This document shows positions 13,342-22,773 of a stretch of DNA of 64,000 bases, piece after piece. A program made the translations under genes and the position numbers. The stretch lies in assembly GCA_027532775.1 (NCBI GenBank), contig JAPZTO010000003.1:496001-560000 (forward strand), in the 5' to 3' direction. Numbering within the stretch: position 1 is the first letter of the stretch; the number at the start of each line of letters is the position of its first letter. The stretch comes from Beijerinckiaceae bacterium (GTDB taxonomy: Bacteria; Pseudomonadota; Alphaproteobacteria; Rhizobiales; Beijerinckiaceae). Below the pieces are notes generated by a model that saw only the letters and a list, made by a program, of their open reading frames with translations, did no database searches and was not told the origin of the DNA.

Positions 13342-13827
13342 TCAGGCATAGGCGATGAAGCGGCCCAGGCCCGCCACGGCCAGCCAGAGCAGCAGCGAAA
13401 GGACGGCCAGAAGCCGGATGCCGAATCCGGGCACGGCGCCCGCCGGCACAAGCTCCGGCCGGGGCAGCAGCCGATCCAGCAGCAGTACATTCGCCAGCGC
13501 GAGCAGGATGGCCAGCCCTTTCGCCTGGAACGAGGCGTTGCGCATCATGGCGCCGGCTTCCGGGATGAAAAGCACCGCGCCGGTCAGGACCAGAACAACG
13601 AGCGCCCGCCTCGCCATCGCCCTGCCGCGCACCAGCACGGCGGCGAGCGGGTCGCCCCGGATTACGCCCAGCAGGCGCAAGTCCATGATTGCCACGCTGG
13701 CGAAGAACACCAGAACCGCCAGCACATGGACGACATTGGCGACGGGGTAGACCAGCGTCGCATCGCGGATGGCGAGGCCGAGGGCGGATTGCTCGATCCA
13801 GGTGCCGATGCCGGCAACGTGTTCCAT
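13342..13827 (-). CDS. Polytopic inner-membrane protein (DUF2214/DUF6644-like)
   Basis: A 161-residue protein with about four hydrophobic helices, the first around [21 protein letters not shown] and the last around [16 protein letters not shown] conserved-looking pair of histidine and aspartate residues lies in helix one. It follows the exported DUF6152-like gene by 8 nt, so the two are almost certainly one operon. Start ATG 13827 lies just after that gene's stop. Rhizobial genomes often pair these two families. The function is unknown, and a role tied to redox or metal handling would be speculation. Confidence 0.7.
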   Translation of the reverse strand: MEHVAGIGTWIEQSALGLAIRDATLVYPVANVVHVLAVLVFFASVAIMDLRLLGVIRGDPLAAVLVRGRAMARRALVVLVLTGAVLFIPEAGAMMRNASFQAKGLAILLALANVLLLDRLLPRPELVPAGAVPGFGIRLLAVLSLLLWLAVAGLGRFIAYA

Positions 13828-13835
13828 CGTCAGGC

Positions 13836-14201
13836 TCAGCGCAATTCGTAGCGCTTGCCATCCACCTCGATCCACTCGGCCCGCATCTCGCCCTTCTTTT
13901 CGCGGCTGGGATAGCCATAGGCGCGGATCATTTTCCCGACCGGCAGCAATTCGGCCATGGCACCGCGATTGTTCATGCGGAAGGGGGGCGCAAGCGTCAC
14001 TTCCCATTGCGCGCTGCCGACCGCAAGATCGACATGGACATGCGGGTTGCCGAATTCCAGCTTGCGGATGGTGCCGTTCAGCGTCTGCGGGTTCTGGGCA
14101 TCATAGGAGCCCCAGCCATGATGGGCGAGCGCGGCGCCGGTGAGAGCGAGCGGTGCGGCGAGGAGGCCGGACGAGGCCAAAAGGAAGCGGCGGGTGAGCA
14201 T
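13836..14201 (-). CDS. Tat-exported DUF6152-like protein
   Basis: A 121-residue protein with a twin-arginine-like signal ([13 protein letters not shown]) and a His-containing mature N-terminus (HHGWGSYD). A small beta domain follows, with [17 protein letters not shown] and [13 protein letters not shown]. The HHGW and NPHVH histidines suggest metal binding, but nothing in the sequence proves it. ATG 14201 follows a strong AAAGGAGA site. The membrane protein at 13342-13827 follows at 8 nt. Confidence 0.72.
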   Translation of the reverse strand: MLTRRFLLASSGLLAAPLALTGAALAHHGWGSYDAQNPQTLNGTIRKLEFGNPHVHVDLAVGSAQWEVTLAPPFRMNNRGAMAELLPVGKMIRAYGYPSREKKGEMRAEWIEVDGKRYELR

Positions 14202-14279
14202 GACGTCTCCTTTGCATTTGCCTGTCCTTAAGGTTGGCCTGACAGGCTTGCTGGTCAAGAGAGCGCCGAGCGAGGTTCC

Positions 14280-14864
14280 ATGCATGGCCTGAATTCCCTT
14301 CCGCGGGAGGCGCTGCAGCGCCTGACGCGCGAGCTGGCGGGCGAGCCGATCCTCTGGGCGGGCCAGCCCTCGCCGGGGCTGGCTTTCCGCAAAGGCCTGC
14401 TGATCTGGCTGTTCGCCGTGCCCTGGACGGTCTTTGCCCTTGTCTGGGAAGGCATCGCGCTCGCAGCCTTCCTTGCCGGCGAGCCCGGGCAGCGGCCCGA
14501 GGGCGCCGGAGCATGGCTTGTCTGGGTGTTTCCGGTTTTCGGCCTGCCCTTCGTGCTGATCGGGCTGTGGATGCTCGCGAGGCCGTTCCTCGAGGCCCGC
14601 AAGGCCCGCCGGACCGTGCATGTGCTGACGGAATCGCGGCTGGTGACGGCCGAACTCGGCCCGATGATCAACCTGACGAGCCTGCCGCCCTCGCGCATTG
14701 TCGAGATTACCCGGCGGGCGGGGCCGGCCGGCACCGGCACGCTCAGCCTGTCGCTCGGGCAGTTCCGCGATAGTGACGGGGACCGGGTCGAGAAGGTGAT
14801 CCACCTGCTCGGCGTGCCGGAAATCGAGCAGCTCGACCGGGAATTGCGGCGCCTGATGGGCTGA
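14280..14864 (+). CDS. Membrane protein with PH-like domain
   Basis: A 194-residue protein. The opening GEPILWAGQPSPGLAF resembles bacterial PH-domain membrane proteins. Two transmembrane helices (about 39-65 and 80-102) follow, then a soluble C-terminal domain from about residue 108 beginning with a HVLTESRLV strand typical of the bPH fold. Some alphaproteobacterial relatives carry misleading enzyme names in databases. Nothing here suggests an enzyme. It stands alone between a divergent neighbour and a convergent metallopeptidase. Confidence 0.65.
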   Translation: MHGLNSLPREALQRLTRELAGEPILWAGQPSPGLAFRKGLLIWLFAVPWTVFALVWEGIALAAFLAGEPGQRPEGAGAWLVWVFPVFGLPFVLIGLWMLARPFLEARKARRTVHVLTESRLVTAELGPMINLTSLPPSRIVEITRRAGPAGTGTLSLSLGQFRDSDGDRVEKVIHLLGVPEIEQLDRELRRLMG

Positions 14865-14876
14865 AAGCGGCCGGGC

Positions 14877-15305
14877 TCAGCCCGCGGCGGCCTCGATCTT
14901 TTCCATATCGGCATCGGAGAGGCCGAAATGATGGCCGATCTCGTGCACAAGCACATGGGTGATGACGGCGCCGAGGGTTTCCTCGTTTTCGGCCCAGTAA
15001 TCGAGGATCGGCCGGCGATAGAGCCAGACCATGTTCGGGCCCTGCCCGGTTTCCGGCACGGCGCCGGCTTCCGTCAGCCCCTGGCCATGGAACAGCCCGA
15101 GAATATCGAACGGGGTCTCGAGTTCCATCGCCTCGATCACCTCGTCATCCGGGAAATCCTCGATCCGGATGATGACGGTGCCGCAGAGGGTACGGAAGGA
15201 TTCGGGCAATTGCCGGAAGGCCTCGTCGGCCATCGCTTCGAAATCCTCGAGCGTGGGGGCCTGCATCGGCGCCCAGGAGGCGGAGGGGAAGCGGGACGTT
15301 GCCAT
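14877..15305 (-). CDS. Minimal zinc metallopeptidase family protein
   Basis: A 142-residue cytoplasmic protein of the small zincin-like family (PF06262-type). The zinc motif HEIGHHFGLSD lies near the C-terminus, with two histidines and the catalytic glutamate intact. The upstream strand YRRPILDYWAENEETL is also typical. I prefer ATG 15305 to GTG 15320, although neither has a strong ribosome site. The physiological substrate of the family is unknown to me. It converges with the PH-like gene, with stops 12 bp apart. Confidence 0.82.
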   Translation of the reverse strand: MATSRFPSASWAPMQAPTLEDFEAMADEAFRQLPESFRTLCGTVIIRIEDFPDDEVIEAMELETPFDILGLFHGQGLTEAGAVPETGQGPNMVWLYRRPILDYWAENEETLGAVITHVLVHEIGHHFGLSDADMEKIEAAAG

Positions 15306-15410
15306 GGTCTTCGGGTGCACGCTTTATGGAAATACACGACAGGGGCGCCGCGCATATTGCGCCGCACATCCCCTATCTAGCCCTTTGCACCCGCGCGGGG
15401 AAGGGCCGGC

Positions 15411-15608
15411 TCACCACCATTTCAGCTGGTAGCCGAAATACCAGGCGAGGCCGATGAAGGCGATCAGCGACAGGCCGCGCCCGATCCGCGTGGCCCAGCG
15501 CTCGACGCCATCGGCCTTTTCCGCATCTTTCGCCGCGAAATGCTCGCCCGCCCGCGCCAGCGAGGAGGAGAAGAAGGTGCCGGAATCGTCGGGGCGCTTG
15601 TCGGTCAT
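15411..15608 (-). CDS. Small single-pass membrane protein
   Basis: A 65-residue protein with a charged N-terminal half (helical, around residues 18-40) and one C-terminal transmembrane helix (GLSLIAFIGLAWYFGYQL) ending in KWW. ATG 15608 follows GGAGG on the minus strand. No known domain. It lies upstream of the metallopeptidase gene in the same direction, with a 105-bp gap. Confidence 0.65.
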   Translation of the reverse strand: MTDKRPDDSGTFFSSSLARAGEHFAAKDAEKADGVERWATRIGRGLSLIAFIGLAWYFGYQLKWW

Positions 15609-15758
15609 GGGGTGGAACCTCCGGTCATGGGAGCGATGTTGGCCTTCCCGGGCCAGCGGTCAACCCCCTCCACCCGGTGCTGCGGCGCACGGCGGGCCGG
15701 GCCACGGCACGGCATTCTCCTCTCCTGCGGCAATCCTGCCGTGAAGGAGGACGTTCCG

Positions 15759-16037
15759 ATGAAACGCTCGATCCTGATGCTCGCCGTCCTGGCGGGTGGA
15801 ACCTTCTCGGCAGGGCTGGTTGCGGCCCCGCGCGAGGCCGAGGCGCGGGTCTGCGTCTCCCGGCATCACGATATCCGCGGCACCTGCGCGCGCTGGGCGC
15901 CGGGCTGGGGCCCGGGGGCGATGCGCCCGGTCCGGCCCGGCTGGGCGGGGCTTGGCCCCTACCGCTGCCGCTGGGTGTCCTATGCCGTTCCCACCCCCTG
16001 GGGGGTGAGGGTCGAACGCCGGCGTGTCTGCGGTTAG
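15759..16037 (+). CDS. Small exported Arg/Trp/Cys-rich protein
   Basis: A 92-residue protein with a Sec signal peptide (ILMLAVLAGGTFSAGLVAAP). The mature part is rich in Arg, Trp, Gly and Pro, with four cysteines that could form two disulfides. ATG 15759 follows the ideal site AAGGAGG (15744-15750). Its stop is only 3 bp from the convergent leuC stop. The frame is open upstream, but that extension crosses other features. Function unknown. Confidence 0.68.
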   Translation: MKRSILMLAVLAGGTFSAGLVAAPREAEARVCVSRHHDIRGTCARWAPGWGPGAMRPVRPGWAGLGPYRCRWVSYAVPTPWGVRVERRRVCG

Positions 16038-16040
16038 GCC

Positions 16041-17450
16041 TTAGCCGATCGTGCGGATATCGACGAACCGGCCGGCAATCGCCGCCGCCGCCGCCATCTG
16101 CGGCGAGACGAGATGCGTGCGGCCCTTGAAGCCCTGGCGGCCTTCGAAATTGCGGTTCGAGGTTGAGGCGCAGCGCTGGCCCGGCTTGAGCTGGTCCGGG
16201 TTCATGCCGAGGCACATGGAGCAGCCCGGCTCGCGCCACTGGAAGCCGGCGGCGATGAAGACCTTGTCGAGACCCTCGGCCTCGGCCTGTTCCTTGACGA
16301 GGCCCGAACCCGGCACGACCATCGCGTAATCAAGGCGCGAGGAGACTTTCTTGCCTTCGAGGATCTTGGCGGCGGCGCGCAGGTCCTCGATCCGGCCATT
16401 GGTGCAGGAGCCGATCCAGACCACGTCGAGTTCGATATCGGTGATCTTCGTGCCGGCGGTCAGGCCCATATAGGCGAGGGCGCGGATCTTCGATTCGCGC
16501 TTGGTCTCGTCCGGGATGACGGAGGGATCCGGCACGGCGCCGGTGATCGCGACGACATCCTCCGGCGAGGTGCCCCATGACACGATCGGCGGCAGGTTGT
16601 TCGCATCCAGCGTCACCACCCGGTCGAAATGCGCGCCGGCATCGGTGCGCAGGGTGTCCCAGTAGCGGCGGGCCGCGTCCCAGGCCGCGCCCTTCGGCGC
16701 CTTCGGGCGGCCCTCGAGATAGGCATAGGTCTTCTCGTCCGGCGCGATCAGGCCGGCGCGGGCGCCGCCCTCGATCGACATGTTGCAGACGGTCATGCGG
16801 CCTTCCATCGAGAGCGCCTCGATGGCCGAGCCGGCATATTCGATCACCGAGCCGGTGCCGCCGGCGGTGCCGATCTCGCCGATGATGGCGAGCACGATAT
16901 CCTTGGCGGTGACGCCACCCTGCAGGGTGCCATCCACCTGCACGCGCATGTTCTTCGCCTTCTTCTGGATCAGCGTCTGGGTGGCGAGCACATGCTCGAC
17001 CTCGGACGTGCCGATGCCATGGGCGAGGGCCCCGAAGGCGCCATGGGTGGAGGTGTGGCTGTCGCCGCAGACGATGGTTGTGCCCGGCAGGGTGAAGCCT
17101 TGTTCCGGCCCGATCACATGGACGATGCCCTGGCGCTTGTCGCGCTCGGAATAATATTCAACGCCGAAATCGGCGGCGTTCTGTGCCAAGGTTTCCACTT
17201 GGATCCGGCTTTCCTCTTCCTCGATGCCCTTCGAGCGATCGGAGGTGGGGACATTGTGGTCGACCACGGCGAGGGTCTTTTCCGGCGCGCGGACCTTGCG
17301 GCCCGTCATGCGGAGGCCCTCGAAAGCCTGCGGCGAGGTGACCTCGTGGACGAGATGGCGGTCAATGTAGAGCAGGCAGGTTCCATCCGGCTGGCGATCC
17401 ACCACGTGGTCGTCGAAGATCTTGTCATACAGGGTGGTCGGCGTGCTCAT
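16041..17450 (-). CDS. leuC: 3-isopropylmalate dehydratase large subunit
   Basis: The catalytic aconitase-like subunit of isopropylmalate isomerase. The 469 residues contain the substrate loop around [17 protein letters not shown] and the [16 protein letters not shown] motif. The three 4Fe-4S ligands come from the GSCTNGR segment and the GCSMCLGMN pair. The C-terminal [11 protein letters not shown] is also standard. Start 17450 ([15 protein letters not shown]) is the family start. It pairs with leuD at 12674-13279. Confidence 0.97.
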   Translation of the reverse strand: MSTPTTLYDKIFDDHVVDRQPDGTCLLYIDRHLVHEVTSPQAFEGLRMTGRKVRAPEKTLAVVDHNVPTSDRSKGIEEEESRIQVETLAQNAADFGVEYYSERDKRQGIVHVIGPEQGFTLPGTTIVCGDSHTSTHGAFGALAHGIGTSEVEHVLATQTLIQKKAKNMRVQVDGTLQGGVTAKDIVLAIIGEIGTAGGTGSVIEYAGSAIEALSMEGRMTVCNMSIEGGARAGLIAPDEKTYAYLEGRPKAPKGAAWDAARRYWDTLRTDAGAHFDRVVTLDANNLPPIVSWGTSPEDVVAITGAVPDPSVIPDETKRESKIRALAYMGLTAGTKITDIELDVVWIGSCTNGRIEDLRAAAKILEGKKVSSRLDYAMVVPGSGLVKEQAEAEGLDKVFIAAGFQWREPGCSMCLGMNPDQLKPGQRCASTSNRNFEGRQGFKGRTHLVSPQMAAAAAIAGRFVDIRTIG

Positions 17451-17759
17451 CTCATCTCTCCTTCGCGTCGCCGGGCAGGGCGGCGGCGTGGCACGGCAGC
17501 TTCCCGCCGCGCGGCGCCGTGATTTACGCCAATCGCCGGACGGATTCCAGCCCCTTCTTGGGAAAGGTTCCAGAGCGGGAGGGCGGTGCGGTTATCCGCC
17601 ATGCCGACAAAACCGGGCTATCCGCTGTCGGGCGATGGGTGTATAAGGCGCGCCGCCCCGACCGGTTTGTCTTGCGCTGCAGCAAGGCCCGGCCGGGCTC
17701 CGGGCAGGGACAAGCGGGGGCTTTTTTCCTTCCGGCCAGAGCAACGAGGGAATTCCGGC
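17451..17759. other. Divergent leuC-kup intergenic region
   Basis: A 309-bp gap with several small palindromes on the kup side: CTTGC/GCAAG at 17671-17686 and the self-complementary GCCCGGCCGGGC at 17687-17698. A T6 run follows at 17722-17727, after a G-run and about 35 nt before the kup start. A weak -10-like TATAAG lies at 17642-17647 without a good -35. The hairpins plus T-run could attenuate kup transcription. I cannot identify a known riboswitch. Confidence 0.35.
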
Positions 17760-19694
17760 ATGGGCGATCATTCGTCGACGGGCGGGCCGCATGAGGATCA
17801 TGGCGGGCACGGGGCCGGATTGTCCGGTCCCATGCGGACTTTCGCGTTGGCCGTCGGCTCTGTCGGGGTGGTCTATGGCGATATCGGCACCTCGCCGCTC
17901 TACGCGCTGAAGGAATCGGTCCATCACGCCGCGAAGGATGGCATTACCCGCGCGGAAGTGATCGGCATCGTCTCGCTGCTGATCTGGGCGGTGATTGTCG
18001 TCGTCACGATCAAGTATGTCATTTTCATCATGCGCGCCGACAACAAGGGCGAAGGCGGAACGCTCTCGCTGATGGCACTGGCGCAGCAGGCTTTCGGCCG
18101 GCGCAGCCCGGTCATCTTCCTCCTCGGTGTGCTGGGCGCGGCACTGTTCTACGGTGATTCGATCATCACCCCCGCGATTTCGGTGCTCTCCGCCGTGGAG
18201 GGGCTCAAGCTCGTCCATCCGGCCTTCACCGACCAGTGGAACGTGATCATGCTGGCGATCGCGATCCTGTTCGTGCTGTTCCTGGTGCAGAGCCGTGGCA
18301 CCGAGAGCGTGGCCCGCTTCTTCGGCCCGATCATGGTGATCTGGTTCACGGTGATCGCTGCCCTCGGCATCATGCATATCGAGGATGACATCGGCATCCT
18401 TGCCGCCTTCAACCCCTATCATGCGGCCGAATTCGTGGCCGGCCATGGCGTGATCGGGCTGCTGGTGCTTGGCTCAGTCTTCCTCGCAGTCACCGGTGCC
18501 GAGGCGCTCTATGCCGATATGGGCCATTTCGGCCGCCGGCCGATCCGGCTCGCCTGGCTGCTTTTCGTGTTCCCGGCGCTGACGCTGAACTATCTCGGGC
18601 AGGGCGCGTTCGTGCTCAAGAACATCACCGATCCCAAGGCGATCGAGAACCCGTTCTTCCTGCTTGCGCCGGAATGGGCCGTTCTGCCGCTGGTCATCCT
18701 GTCGGGTGTGGCGACCATCATCGCCAGCCAGGCGGTGATCACCGGTGCCTTCTCGCTGACGCAGCAGGCGGTGCAACTCGGCCTGCTGCCTCGCCTCGAG
18801 ATCCGCCATACCTCCGAGACCACGCTCGGCCAGATCTACATTCCGCAGGTCAACTGGCTGCTGGCCCTCGGCGTCTTTGCTCTGGTCCTGTCGTTCAAGA
18901 CGTCCAGCTCGCTCGCCTCGGCCTATGGCATTGCGGTGACGGGGGCGATGCTGGCCGATACCGGCCTGTTCTTCATCGTCGCGCGCTATGTCTGGCTCTG
19001 GCCGAACTGGCGGGTGGCGCTGTTCGGCATTCCCTTCCTGGCGATCGACCTGATCTTCTTCGGCGCGAACTGCCTCAAGATCCCCGATGGCGCCTACATG
19101 CCGCTGATCTTCGGTGCGGCGCTGATCCTCATGATGTGGACCTGGGTGCGCGGCACCCGGATCATCAACGAGAAGTCGCGCCGGGATTCGGTACCGCTGG
19201 TCGACCTGATCAAGATGCTCGAGAAGTCGAAGCCCGTCCGCGTGGCCGGGACGGCGGTGTTCCTCACGGCCGATCCGGAGACGGCGCCCGGCGCGCTGCT
19301 GCATAATCTCAAGCACAACAAGGTGCTCCACAAACGCAACATCATGCTGACGATTCGCACCGAGGACATGCCGCGCGTGCCGGAATCGGAGAAGTTGCTG
19401 ATCGAGGAACTCAACGAGGATGTGAAGCGGATCGTCGTGCGGATCGGCTATATGGAGACGCCGCGCGTGCCGCATTTCCTTGCTCTGGCGCGTCGCCGCG
19501 GGCTGGATTTCGACATCATGCAGACCTCGTTCTTCCTCGGGAAACGGACGATCAAGGCCGCAGCAACGTCCGGCATGCCGCTCTGGCAGGACAATCTCTT
19601 CATCTTCCTGTCGCGGACGGCGGCCAGCGCGACGGACTTCTTCCATATCCCGACCGGTCGGGTTGTCGAACTCGGGGCGCAGGTCACGGTCTGA
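17760..19694 (+). CDS. kup: Kup-type potassium uptake protein
   Basis: A secondary K+ transporter, thought to be K+/H+ coupled, of the inner membrane. From ATG 17760 it is 644 residues. A His/Gly-rich N-terminal tail is followed by about 12 transmembrane helices beginning with the diagnostic VVYGDIGTSPLYALKE. FYGDSIITPAISVLSAVEGL and GAEALYADMGHFG are also present. A soluble C-terminal domain of about 150 residues comes last. The frame is open further upstream, but family starts align here. GAGGG lies 10 nt upstream. Confidence 0.95.
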   Translation: MGDHSSTGGPHEDHGGHGAGLSGPMRTFALAVGSVGVVYGDIGTSPLYALKESVHHAAKDGITRAEVIGIVSLLIWAVIVVVTIKYVIFIMRADNKGEGGTLSLMALAQQAFGRRSPVIFLLGVLGAALFYGDSIITPAISVLSAVEGLKLVHPAFTDQWNVIMLAIAILFVLFLVQSRGTESVARFFGPIMVIWFTVIAALGIMHIEDDIGILAAFNPYHAAEFVAGHGVIGLLVLGSVFLAVTGAEALYADMGHFGRRPIRLAWLLFVFPALTLNYLGQGAFVLKNITDPKAIENPFFLLAPEWAVLPLVILSGVATIIASQAVITGAFSLTQQAVQLGLLPRLEIRHTSETTLGQIYIPQVNWLLALGVFALVLSFKTSSSLASAYGIAVTGAMLADTGLFFIVARYVWLWPNWRVALFGIPFLAIDLIFFGANCLKIPDGAYMPLIFGAALILMMWTWVRGTRIINEKSRRDSVPLVDLIKMLEKSKPVRVAGTAVFLTADPETAPGALLHNLKHNKVLHKRNIMLTIRTEDMPRVPESEKLLIEELNEDVKRIVVRIGYMETPRVPHFLALARRRGLDFDIMQTSFFLGKRTIKAAATSGMPLWQDNLFIFLSRTAASATDFFHIPTGRVVELGAQVTV

Positions 19695-19785
19695 GCGCGG
19701 GCCGAGGCCGCTTGCCTTCGCTGCGCGGAGTGCTTGCCATCAGCGCGCCCGCTTGCCACTCTTCGCCGCAACGCGAGGATTGACC

Positions 19786-20829
19786 ATGGATCCAAAGAAA
19801 CTCGAGGCCCTGCGTGCCCGTTATGGCGGCGCCGGGGCGACTGACGTGCACGACCCTGAATTCAAGAAGGTCATCGACCTGCTCTTCACAGGCAAGGACC
19901 GCCGGGCCAAGCCCTATGAGGGCATCTCCACCTTTCTCGATGCGCCCTACAGGCCGGACATTGCGGCGGAGAAGGCGTTTTCCGCGCTGGATGTGCCGCT
20001 GATCGGCGTACCGATGGATCTCGGCGTGACGCATCGGCCGGGTTCGCGTTTCGGGCCGAGGGCGGTGCGGCAGGTCGAGCGGATAGGGCCTTATCACGAG
20101 GTCCATCGCATCGTGCCGCTAGCGGAAACCCGGATCGCCGATATCGGCGATGTGCCGTTCCGCAGCCGCTACAACCTTGCCGAGAGCCACGAGGATATCG
20201 AGGCGTTCTACAGCCCGATCGCGGCGGCGGGCTGCCGGCCGGTTTCGATCGGCGGCGACCATTCGATCACCCTGCCGATCCTCAAGGCGATCGGACGCGG
20301 GGGGGCGGTGGGGATGATCCATATCGACGCGCATTGCGATACGAGCGCGCCTTACGAGGGCACGCGTTTCCATCATGGCGGGCCGTTCCGGCAGGCGGTG
20401 CTGGAGGGCGTGCTCGATCCGGAGCGGGTGATCCAGATCGGCATCCGCGGCAATGCCGAATATCTCTGGGAATTCTCCTATGACAGCGGAATGACGGTGA
20501 TCCATGCCGAGGAATTCCACCGGCTGGGCGTGGATGAGACCATCACCCGGATGCGCAAGGTCGTGGGCGAGGGGCCGGTCTATGTCTCGTTTGACGTGGA
20601 TAGCCTCGACCCCGCCTTCGCGCCGGGGACAGGGACGCCGGAGGCCGGCGGTCTCTCGACCCGCGAGGCGATGGCGCTGCTGCGCGGCGCGGCCGGGCTC
20701 GACATTGTCGGCGGCGATGTCGTCGAGGTGGCGCCGCAATATGATGCGACGACAAACACCGCACAGGCCGGTGCGCAGATCCTGTTCGAGATCGTGAGCC
20801 TGATTGCGCTCAGGCTGCGCAAAGACTGA
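19786..20829 (+). CDS. speB: Agmatinase-type ureohydrolase
   Basis: A 347-residue member of the arginase/agmatinase family, hydrolysing a guanidino compound (agmatine most likely) to urea and an amine with a binuclear Mn2+ centre. All metal motifs are present: GGDHS, DAHCDT and SFDVDSLDPAFAPGTG. ATG 19786 opens MDPKKLEALRARYGG, an N-terminal extension common in rhizobial members. Guanidinobutyrase or guanidinopropionase activity cannot be excluded from sequence. The last 20 bp overlap the 3' end of the convergent hydrolase gene. Putrescine from this reaction could feed the homospermidine synthase at 53.7 kb. Confidence 0.85.
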   Translation: MDPKKLEALRARYGGAGATDVHDPEFKKVIDLLFTGKDRRAKPYEGISTFLDAPYRPDIAAEKAFSALDVPLIGVPMDLGVTHRPGSRFGPRAVRQVERIGPYHEVHRIVPLAETRIADIGDVPFRSRYNLAESHEDIEAFYSPIAAAGCRPVSIGGDHSITLPILKAIGRGGAVGMIHIDAHCDTSAPYEGTRFHHGGPFRQAVLEGVLDPERVIQIGIRGNAEYLWEFSYDSGMTVIHAEEFHRLGVDETITRMRKVVGEGPVYVSFDVDSLDPAFAPGTGTPEAGGLSTREAMALLRGAAGLDIVGGDVVEVAPQYDATTNTAQAGAQILFEIVSLIALRLRKD

Positions 20830-21646
20830 CCAAACGGTCAGTCAATTCGCTGTCAGGGTCAGCCAATCCGGCGATCACGGTGAAATGGTTGGCGCCGGTG
20901 AGTTCAACGCATGTCGTCCGGACACCGTGGTTCTGCCAGATGCGGCAGATATCGTGGCTCTGGCGCAGATATTCCGCGCTTTCCGCACCCCCCACCGCAG
21001 CGACGAGCCTGCGGCCGGGAGGTGGCGTATGCACGATCGGCGAGAGGCGGCGCGCCTCGGCTTCTGAGAGGCCCAGGGCCTTGTTGATCGACGTGCCGAC
21101 CAGCGGCGGCAGGTCGAACAGGCCGGAAATCGCGAGTCCGGCGGGGGTCAGGTCTCCCGGAGCAGCCGGGTCGAGCGCTTTCCAGTCAACCGCGAGCGCC
21201 ATGGCGGTGAGATGGCCGCCGGCCGAATGGCCATAGGGCACGATGCGCCGGCCGGTCCGGCGCCAGAGATCGAGGATCGCCTGCCGCGTCTGCTCGACGA
21301 TCGACGCCATTGGCACGTTCGGGCAGAGATCATATTCCATGATCGCGGCCGTCAGCCCGCGCCCATTGGGACCCGCTGCCATGTGGCTGAAGAAGCTGCG
21401 GTCCAGCGCCTGCCAGTAGCCGCCATGGATGAAGAGCACGACCGGCCCCTCGCCGGCGGCAGGGAAGAGATCATAAAGGTGCCGTTTGCCGGGCCCATAG
21501 GCGAGGCCGGCCTCGTGCGGCGTCGCGGCGCGATAGGCAGCGGCATCCTTCGCCCAACCGGCGATGAGGGCGGGATGCTCCGGCACTCGGGCCCGGTTGT
21601 TGTACTCGGCTTCGTAATCGGGCGACATCGGCAGGAATCCTGGCAT
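20810..21646 (-). CDS. Alpha/beta hydrolase, arylformamidase-like
   Basis: A 278-residue cytoplasmic alpha/beta hydrolase. It has the HGGYW oxyanion motif (about 74-78) and nucleophile S141 in GHSAGGH. A late histidine in TGANHFTVI completes the triad. This HGGYW/GHSAGG pattern is that of kynurenine formamidase-like enzymes, but kynurenine genes are absent nearby. It follows the LysR gene by 6 nt and is very likely cotranscribed with it. ATG 21628 is an alternative start with a plausible AGGA site. It opposes the peptide-type importer, so the substrate may be an imported amide or ester. Confidence 0.78.
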   Translation of the reverse strand: MPGFLPMSPDYEAEYNNRARVPEHPALIAGWAKDAAAYRAATPHEAGLAYGPGKRHLYDLFPAAGEGPVVLFIHGGYWQALDRSFFSHMAAGPNGRGLTAAIMEYDLCPNVPMASIVEQTRQAILDLWRRTGRRIVPYGHSAGGHLTAMALAVDWKALDPAAPGDLTPAGLAISGLFDLPPLVGTSINKALGLSEAEARRLSPIVHTPPPGRRLVAAVGGAESAEYLRQSHDICRIWQNHGVRTTCVELTGANHFTVIAGLADPDSELTDRLVSLCAA

Positions 21647-21652
21647 GGAGGC

Positions 21653-22591
21653 TCAGACAGAGCGAATCGGCAGCGAGTATCCGTCTTCCTGCTGATGCTT
21701 GCGAACAAAATCAATGAAACGGCGGGCCACCGCCGAGGGCGGCATCATCGACGGCAGGACGAAGGAGGTCTGGTAAGGAATGCTGGGCCGGAACGGGACG
21801 AAGCGGATATCGGGGTCCTGCCGCAACGACATCGGGAAGGGATTGATGATTGTCATCCCCACGCCGGCGCGGACGAATTCATAGGCCGCGACCGCCGTCG
21901 AGACCTCGATCAGGATGCGCGGCTCGACCCCGGCCCCGAGGAAGAGGCGTTCCAGCTGGGTGCGGGACGGAAAGCGCCGCGCCAGCGCGATGAAGGGCTG
22001 GTCGTGAAGGTCTTCCGGGGTCAGGAATGGCCGGTCGGCAAGGGGTGATCCCGGCGGGAGGATTGCATGGGCATCCGAGGAGCGGAAGGTGAGATAGCGG
22101 ACGCCGGCATGTTCGGGCCCGGAATCCACCAGCCCGAGATCCATGTTGCCATTCGCCATCATGGTCACGACTTCGGGTCCGGATCCGATCTCGACATAGA
22201 TCCGCGTTTCCGGTTCGGAGCGGGAGAACTCGCCCAGCAGGCGATGCAGGAACCAATGAGCCAGGGTCGGCGGTGCCGCGACACGCAGGACCGGGCTTGC
22301 ATCTTCCGGCCGCCAGCGCACGCGCTCCAGCCGTTCGAAGGTCAGGAAGATCGGCTCGCTTTCCTGGTGCAGCGCCAGGGCCTCGGCGGTCGGCAGGAGG
22401 CGCCCGCCCTCGCGTCGGAACAGCGTCAGCCCGGTGCGCTCCTCGAGCTGGTGGATCGCACGCGAGACGGCAGGCTGCGAGATCCCGAGCTTCTTGGCCG
22501 CCGCAGTGGCCTTGCCGAAGAGGATCAGCGTGCGGAGGACTTCCAGTTCCCGGAGGGTAGGGCGGCGGCCGGGATTTGCGGGTTCCTGCAT
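21653..22591 (-). CDS. LysR-family transcriptional regulator
   Basis: A 312-residue LTTR. The N-terminal winged helix-turn-helix begins LRELEVLRTLILFGKATAAAKKLGISQPAVSRAI. The LysR substrate-binding domain (about 95-300) shows the two Rossmann-like lobes, for example ANGNMDLGLVDSG and YEFVRAGVGMTIINP. Start ATG 22591 gives MQEPANPG; the open frame upstream is unlike the family. The gene is divergent from the ABC importer and 6 nt upstream of the hydrolase. It is the obvious regulator of both. Confidence 0.9.
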   Translation of the reverse strand: MQEPANPGRRPTLRELEVLRTLILFGKATAAAKKLGISQPAVSRAIHQLEERTGLTLFRREGGRLLPTAEALALHQESEPIFLTFERLERVRWRPEDASPVLRVAAPPTLAHWFLHRLLGEFSRSEPETRIYVEIGSGPEVVTMMANGNMDLGLVDSGPEHAGVRYLTFRSSDAHAILPPGSPLADRPFLTPEDLHDQPFIALARRFPSRTQLERLFLGAGVEPRILIEVSTAVAAYEFVRAGVGMTIINPFPMSLRQDPDIRFVPFRPSIPYQTSFVLPSMMPPSAVARRFIDFVRKHQQEDGYSLPIRSV

Positions 22592-22607
22592 AGAGCCATG
22601 CCTTTCA

Positions 22608-22654
22608 GTTATATCAATTTCAGTGACAATAACCGAATAGAATAGTACTGTCAC
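22608..22654. promoter_or_regulatory. AT-rich candidate LysR operator region
   Basis: An AT-rich island in the LysR/importer divergent gap holds two inverted repeats: GTTAT (22608-22612) with ATAAC (22629-22633), and GTGACA (22623-22628) with TGTCAC (22649-22654). Overlapping dyads of this kind, next to the regulator start, are typical LysR recognition and activation sites. It is only a prediction. Confidence 0.45.
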
Positions 22655-22773
22655 GCCATCGTGCCGGCCTCGCATTTTACGCTTGGACTTTCCTCCGGGC
22701 TGACGTGAGAATGGTGCATTGCTGGCCGGGAGACGTCCTCAAGGAGCCCCGGCCTGTCCGCAGGGAGACGATG

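Noticed and set aside
13280-13918. N-terminal extension of leuD to 414 residues
   Set aside because: The extension overlaps the membrane-protein gene in another frame, and LeuD is about 200 residues from 13279.
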